DNA of 64,000 nucleotides from Chitinophaga alhagiae (GTDB taxonomy: Bacteria; Bacteroidota; Bacteroidia; Chitinophagales; Chitinophagaceae), in NCBI RefSeq assembly GCF_003568665.1, contig NZ_QXMH01000001.1, positions 2,108,001 through 2,172,000 on the forward strand, given 5' to 3'. The notes under the pieces are model-generated. The model did not search any database. It was given only the letters and a program-made list of their open reading frames with translations, and was not told where the DNA came from. A program made the translations under genes and the position numbers. This document shows, piece by piece, positions 62,683-64,000 of the stretch; position 1 is the stretch's first letter; every line of letters starts with the position of its first letter.

Positions 62683-64000
62683 TCAGCCGGGTTTCAATGC
62701 GGGCAGCTCATCGTCATCCGGCCGGATGGCTTTCCTGATCTGCCGTGCGGCCAGGTACAACAATCCCGCCGTGGCTACTACCGCCAGGCTGCCAATGCCG
62801 ATGTTGCGCACCTGCCGTTTGGAGGGCCACTTGTTTCCCTGGCGTTGCGGACTGGCCTGCGCAATGTCCAGCAGCGGCGCCATGCAAATGTCCTCAATAA
62901 TTTTATCCGCCATGGTTTCCGCATCCACAAATTGTGGATGATATGCTACACCCACGCCCGCATCCCGCAGCAGAGCGGTATCACTTTCCCCATTGCCCAC
63001 GTAGATCACGTTCTGCGGTGCAATGTGGTATTTTTCCGCAATATACTTCAGGATGTGGCTCTTGTCATATTGCGGCATATTGCCTTTTACCGGCATGAAA
63101 TATTCAGGAATGGTGATCTCGCCGGTGGCTACGCTGTGTATCAGGTGCAGGCGGTTGGCAAATGCAAAGTCAGCGCCCAGCTTGTTTTTCATATGGTTGG
63201 CCACACACTCGAAGCCATCTGTAATGAAACCGCATACATACCCGCGCCGCTTCAGTTCCCGTATCACATGGCGGATGTCTGGCGTTACCGGTATTTCATC
63301 CGCCACTTCCAGCAGCTCTGCCAGGTTACGGCCCTGGAAGAGCGCCGCGGAGCGTTTCAGGATGGAAACAGGATCGGGATAGTGTTCCAGCACCTGGCAC
63401 AGGGCTTCTTCCTGCCCGAAGGCCACGGCGGCCAGGTAAGTATAATTTTGCGTGAACACGGTTTCGTCCAGGTTGAAGATCACCATCTTTTGCAGCTTGT
63501 CAATAGACTCCAGTATGGAGAACTCCATCTGCTCGCGGATGATGTTGATGTTGCCCAGTGTTTCCAGGTTCTGTTGCGGGATGCTTTCTGCTTTACGCAG
63601 TATGGTGCGAGACACTTCACGGCTCATTTTACTGAGCTGCTCCCAGGTTTGCATGGCATTCTCCAGCCGGCCGATGTTCACTTCGCTGATGCGCGCCTGC
63701 AGCAGGTGCATGTCTATCAGCAACCCGATATCCACGCCGTAGTCATTCTCGAAGTGCACTTTCTGTAAAAAGGATTTCCGCGCAGCGATCATGCCGCTCA
63801 GCGGTTGATTAAAACCTGCCAGTTCCGGGAAAAGGATGCTCAGCAGGGGTTTGGCCACCAGTTGGGTAACGCGGCCTGCCTGCCGTTCAAAATAAGATTT
63901 CGTAAAGTCGGCCTCATCATTCACAATAGGATCTGTCAGCAGTTCTGCAAGATTATCCGGATAGGTAAGAATATCACCGTCCACATACATAATAATATCA
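62683..64000 (-). CDS. Glycosyltransferase (GpgS-like) fused to a HAD-fold domain with a C-terminal membrane helix (5' end outside window)
   Basis: The frame continues past the right edge (D-I-I precede the first ATG at 63990), so the start is missing. The visible 435 residues begin with VDGDI, the D-x-D of a GT2/GT81 transferase, then QPLSGMIAARK and NDYGVDIGLLIDMHLLQ, as in glucosyl-3-phosphoglycerate synthase. Residues about 165-395 are a SerB-type HAD fold. Its first motif reads FNLDET: the nucleophilic Asp is Asn173 while Asp175 remains. The fourth motif reads GNGESD rather than GDGxxD. A membrane helix lies at about 400-420. The synthase-phosphatase pairing suggests glucosylglycerate-type solute synthesis, but the HAD half may be inactive. 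Confidence 0.78.
   Translation of the reverse strand, partial: DIIMYVDGDILTYPDNLAELLTDPIVNDEADFTKSYFERQAGRVTQLVAKPLLSILFPELAGFNQPLSGMIAARKSFLQKVHFENDYGVDIGLLIDMHLLQARISEVNIGRLENAMQTWEQLSKMSREVSRTILRKAESIPQQNLETLGNINIIREQMEFSILESIDKLQKMVIFNLDETVFTQNYTYLAAVAFGQEEALCQVLEHYPDPVSILKRSAALFQGRNLAELLEVADEIPVTPDIRHVIRELKRRGYVCGFITDGFECVANHMKNKLGADFAFANRLHLIHSVATGEITIPEYFMPVKGNMPQYDKSHILKYIAEKYHIAPQNVIYVGNGESDTALLRDAGVGVAYHPQFVDAETMADKIIEDICMAPLLDIAQASPQRQGNKWPSKRQVRNIGIGSLAVVATAGLLYLAARQIRKAIRPDDDELPALKPG

Overview
The window looks like a chromosomal segment of a Bacteroidota bacterium, most likely Chitinophagaceae (Chitinophaga-like). The evidence is SusC/SusD pairs, a MoxR-DUF58-BatA type operon, DUF5686 and PepSY-like proteins, the ileS-dksA gene order, a long AT-rich spacing before start codons with few Shine-Dalgarno sites, and many copies of the Bacteroidota -7 promoter element TAnnTTTG just upstream of genes. 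No rRNA, tRNA, insertion sequence, prophage or CRISPR array was recognised. The window is mostly housekeeping with two short tandem-repeat islands.

Layout. 1-5.9 kb: the end of one SusD gene and a complete SusC-SusD outer-membrane uptake pair. 6-14 kb: a thioredoxin-like lipoprotein, gatB, an aldehyde dehydrogenase, a protease-less double-PDZ protein and alaS. 14.3-23.5 kb: an M23 peptidase, a MerR regulator, a Cys-less thioredoxin-like protein, an MscS channel, an amidohydrolase, prfA, an EF-hand protein, an OmpA lipoprotein, a class III aminotransferase and a gamma carbonic anhydrase. 23.6-24 kb: two tandem micro-lipoproteins. 24-29 kb: a five-gene leftward operon moxR-DUF58-BatD-like-batA-rsgA. 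29-35.7 kb: small rightward operons (cyclophilin, gcvH-vanZ, an XRE regulator, a membrane protein with winged-helix regulator and dgkA) around a leftward DUF5686 gene. 35.7-44.9 kb: a very large pseudo-peptidase/beta-propeller/barrel protein, an MBL hydrolase, a flippase, arfB, dtd-mazG, glyS and a flavin reductase. 45-46.2 kb: two unrelated tandem-repeat arrays flanking a small conserved gene. 46.2-64 kb: mfd, a SIMPL protein, a lipoprotein, gyrB, an AsmA-like protein, an AraC regulator, a PepSY-like protein, ileS with a DksA-like partner, and a glycosyltransferase-HAD fusion that runs off the right edge.

Functional themes. Translation is over-represented: gatB, alaS, glyS, ileS, prfA, arfB, dtd, rsgA. 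arfB and dtd, both translation quality-control genes, are divergent neighbours. Envelope biogenesis and surface functions form the second theme. Several proteins retain a fold but have lost catalytic or metal-binding residues: a thioredoxin fold without CXXC, a DksA with one of four zinc cysteines, a HAD domain with Asn in place of the nucleophilic Asp, a peptidase-MA-like domain without HExxH, and tandem PDZ domains without a protease.

The most unusual DNA is at 45.0-46.2 kb: an 85-bp tandem array whose unit contains the 3' end and stop codon of the adjacent gene, and a 64-67-bp array with one perfect hairpin per unit that is open in all three frames of one strand. Several genes (gamma carbonic anhydrase, glyS, mfd, araC) have a -7 element so close to the ATG that leaderless or nearly leaderless mRNAs are predicted.
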